From: Agriotes lineatus
Lineage: Eukaryota > Arthropoda > Insecta > Coleoptera > Elateridae
Assembly: GCA_940337035.1 (NCBI GenBank)
Contig: CALNHX010007728.1
Location: 1 to 64,000 of the forward strand
Direction of reading: 5' to 3'
Length of the DNA stretch: 64,000 nucleotides
Position numbers and translations under genes: made by a program. How positions within the stretch are numbered: position 1 is the first letter of the stretch; each line of letters starts with the position of its first letter. The notes beneath the pieces are model-generated. The model was given only the letters and a program-made list of their open reading frames with translations. It had not been told where the DNA came from and ran no database searches. Positions 62,301-64,000 of this stretch are shown here, one piece after another.

Positions 62301-62394
62301 CAACGACCGAGAACTGGCCGTAAAACATGCTGCACAAAATTGTTGATTGAAGCCACTAAATTTGATATGTTGGGAATCGTACAGCAATCAAAGT
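59331..62394. other. Upstream region of the minus-strand gene
   Basis: Relatively repeat-free. About 60180-60580 and 61240-61990 are less AT-rich and open in several frames, the longest 156 codons at 61244-61714 (+). None shows a domain, signal peptide or splice context. The position upstream of a first coding exon makes promoter or enhancer content plausible. Confidence 0.3.
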
Positions 62395-64000
62395 CTTGGT
62401 TGATCCAAAACGGTCTGGGACCATTAAAAACGATTTTGGACGATGTTGTTACACTTTCTCTTAAAAAAAAAAAGACGAAATCTTAGATAATCTTAGACGA
62501 TTTCAAATGATGTTAAGACGATGTCTATTCTCCGAAGGTAGCTAAAGGTAGCTAAAGCTTTAAGCAGTCTTTATTCATTAAGGTGATTTCGCACATCCGA
62601 TGCAATGAAGTTTTGGGACAGTTAACAGTTTTAGACAATGTTGCACTCTATTCACCTAGAACTAGAGCCTTGCAACACTTGACGATGATCTTAAGACGTC
62701 GTTGTTAGATCATTTCCGAAGACGGCCACTCTGTGAAGTTGTTACTCTAATTACATACAGATTTTAAAGAATTTTAAAAAGATGTGGTTATATCCTCTTG
62801 TACAAGTTTAAATCTTACACAATCTTAAACAATAGATATCGATCATTTCAATCAACGTTACGAAGATATTTTACATCTGATCTACAGAGGGATACGGTCT
62901 AAAGTATTATATGACCTTATACAATAGTATAGATAGTATCAAGACATGTAGTTACATCCTTTACAAGTAAGACTAAAGCTTCGACTGGTTTGGACAGTTT
63001 TAAAACGAATTTAAGACATTTTAAGGGATGTTATTACATTCTTTCCAACGAGAGCTCTGGTCACGACTCTTTCCACTAAAAAAGCTATAAAGAATTAAGA
63101 CGGTCCTTTGAAAAGCTAAAGCATTTCCATGGCTTTGAGGATTTTTGACGATGTTGTAACATTATCTCCATGAAATGCAAAGATCTTCGATGAACCATGA
63201 TCCTACATCATCTAAAACGAGACTAAGGTCTTCATCTGCTACACTATTTTCAAAAGACTGGCGTTTGAGACAGCCTTAAGATTATTTCAAGAGATATTGA
63301 GACGTTTTTAAAGGATGTTATTATTTGCTTTTTAAAGAGAGCTCCAGCTATATTAGTTCATGTTAAGACGACAATGTTACATCCTCTACAAGATGAGCTA
63401 AGGTCTTAAGCAATTTTAGACGATGCTGTTCTATTCTCCTTTAAGAAAGCCAAATGGTTAAAGCGGTTTTAGGTGATCTTAAGACCATGGTGTTGTATCT
63501 TATCTTCCACTGCTACACTATTGCTACGCCCTCTACAAAGAAGATGGTCAACTGCTGCTCTATTTTTACAAAGCTGAAGTTTTAAACAGTTTGGATGATT
63601 TTTACTGATCCTAAGGCGATGTTGCTATATACAAAGAGAGGTAACACGTTTTAAAAACGATTAAAAGATATTACAGCATCCTTTCCAAATACAGTTCCAA
63701 TATTAGTTGATGTTAAGACGATGTTATTACATCATCTACAAGTGGGGTAACGTTTTGACGGTTTTAGACGATGCTACTAGATTCTCCCTCCAAAAAGCGA
63801 CGAAGCTAAGACGATTTTAGATGAACTTAAGATCCTGTTGTTACATTATCTCCACAACAAAAAGTCTTCAGACGATTTTAGATTAACATACGACGATGGC
63901 GCTACATCTCTACGAAGAAACTACAACTATTTTCAAAAAGGTGACATTTCAGACATTCTGGAGAGTTTTAAGGGATCTTAACCCTTCAAAAAGAGCCAAC
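62395..64000 (+). repeat. Degenerate ~60-65-bp minisatellite, runs off the window
   Basis: Variants of GACGATGTTGTTACATCCTC, CTACAAAGAGAGCTAAGGTC and TTAGACGATTTTAGACGAT recur about every 60-65 bp, for example near 62444, 62955, 63022, 63150, 63371, 63718 and 63765, up to the last base. Units are strongly diverged. No coding. The true end lies beyond the window. Confidence 0.8.

Overview
The window is AT-rich eukaryotic DNA, most likely from an insect. The clues are a mariner-type element, piggyBac- and hAT-type elements, RTE- and R1-like LINE relics, short degenerate minisatellites, and a coding exon that starts in an insect-style AAAATGG context and ends in a GTAAGT splice donor. No prokaryotic features, RNA genes or CRISPR arrays were seen. 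Almost none of the long open frames is a gene.

Coding content is sparse and lies on the minus strand. A first coding exon (59265-58887) begins with ATG and stops after the first base of a codon at a GTAAGT donor. A second exon (15924-15754), with a branch-point-like CTAAC, a TTTTGCAG acceptor and a GTAAGA donor, is open in the matching phase. If both belong to one gene, the intron between them is about 43 kb and most of the window is that intron. I do not recognise the serine- and proline-rich protein. A weaker candidate exon (27029-26844) is in the wrong phase to lie between them.

Layout by region. 0-6.5 kb: unannotated AT-rich sequence with a palindromic MITE and a hAT-like end. 6.5-11.6 kb: a ~248-bp satellite array broken by a solo-LTR-like element (itself broken by a mariner), a hAT element and a piggyBac MITE, most with intact target duplications. 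12.4-13.7 kb: a second, complete copy of the LTR-like element. 15.7 kb: exon. 17.0-21.1 kb: a long-TIR element next to a ~61-bp minisatellite. 23.5-26.3 kb: LINE remains and a 1.5-kb hAT element with a perfect 8-bp target duplication. 27.7-28.5 kb: a TIR element carrying a fragment of the LTR-like family and a large palindrome. 31-43 kb: several RTE-type LINE 3' ends. 45-48.5 kb: TAAT-rich unique DNA (possible enhancers) and a fourth LTR-like copy. 49.1-51.6 kb: a 132-bp satellite with a 7-unit higher-order repeat. 52-58 kb: unique DNA and a degenerate repeat. 58.9-59.3 kb: first coding exon. 62.4 kb to the end: another degenerate minisatellite running off the window.

There is no operon-like or multi-gene system here. 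The interest lies in the inferred giant intron and in the well-resolved nesting order of the mobile elements.
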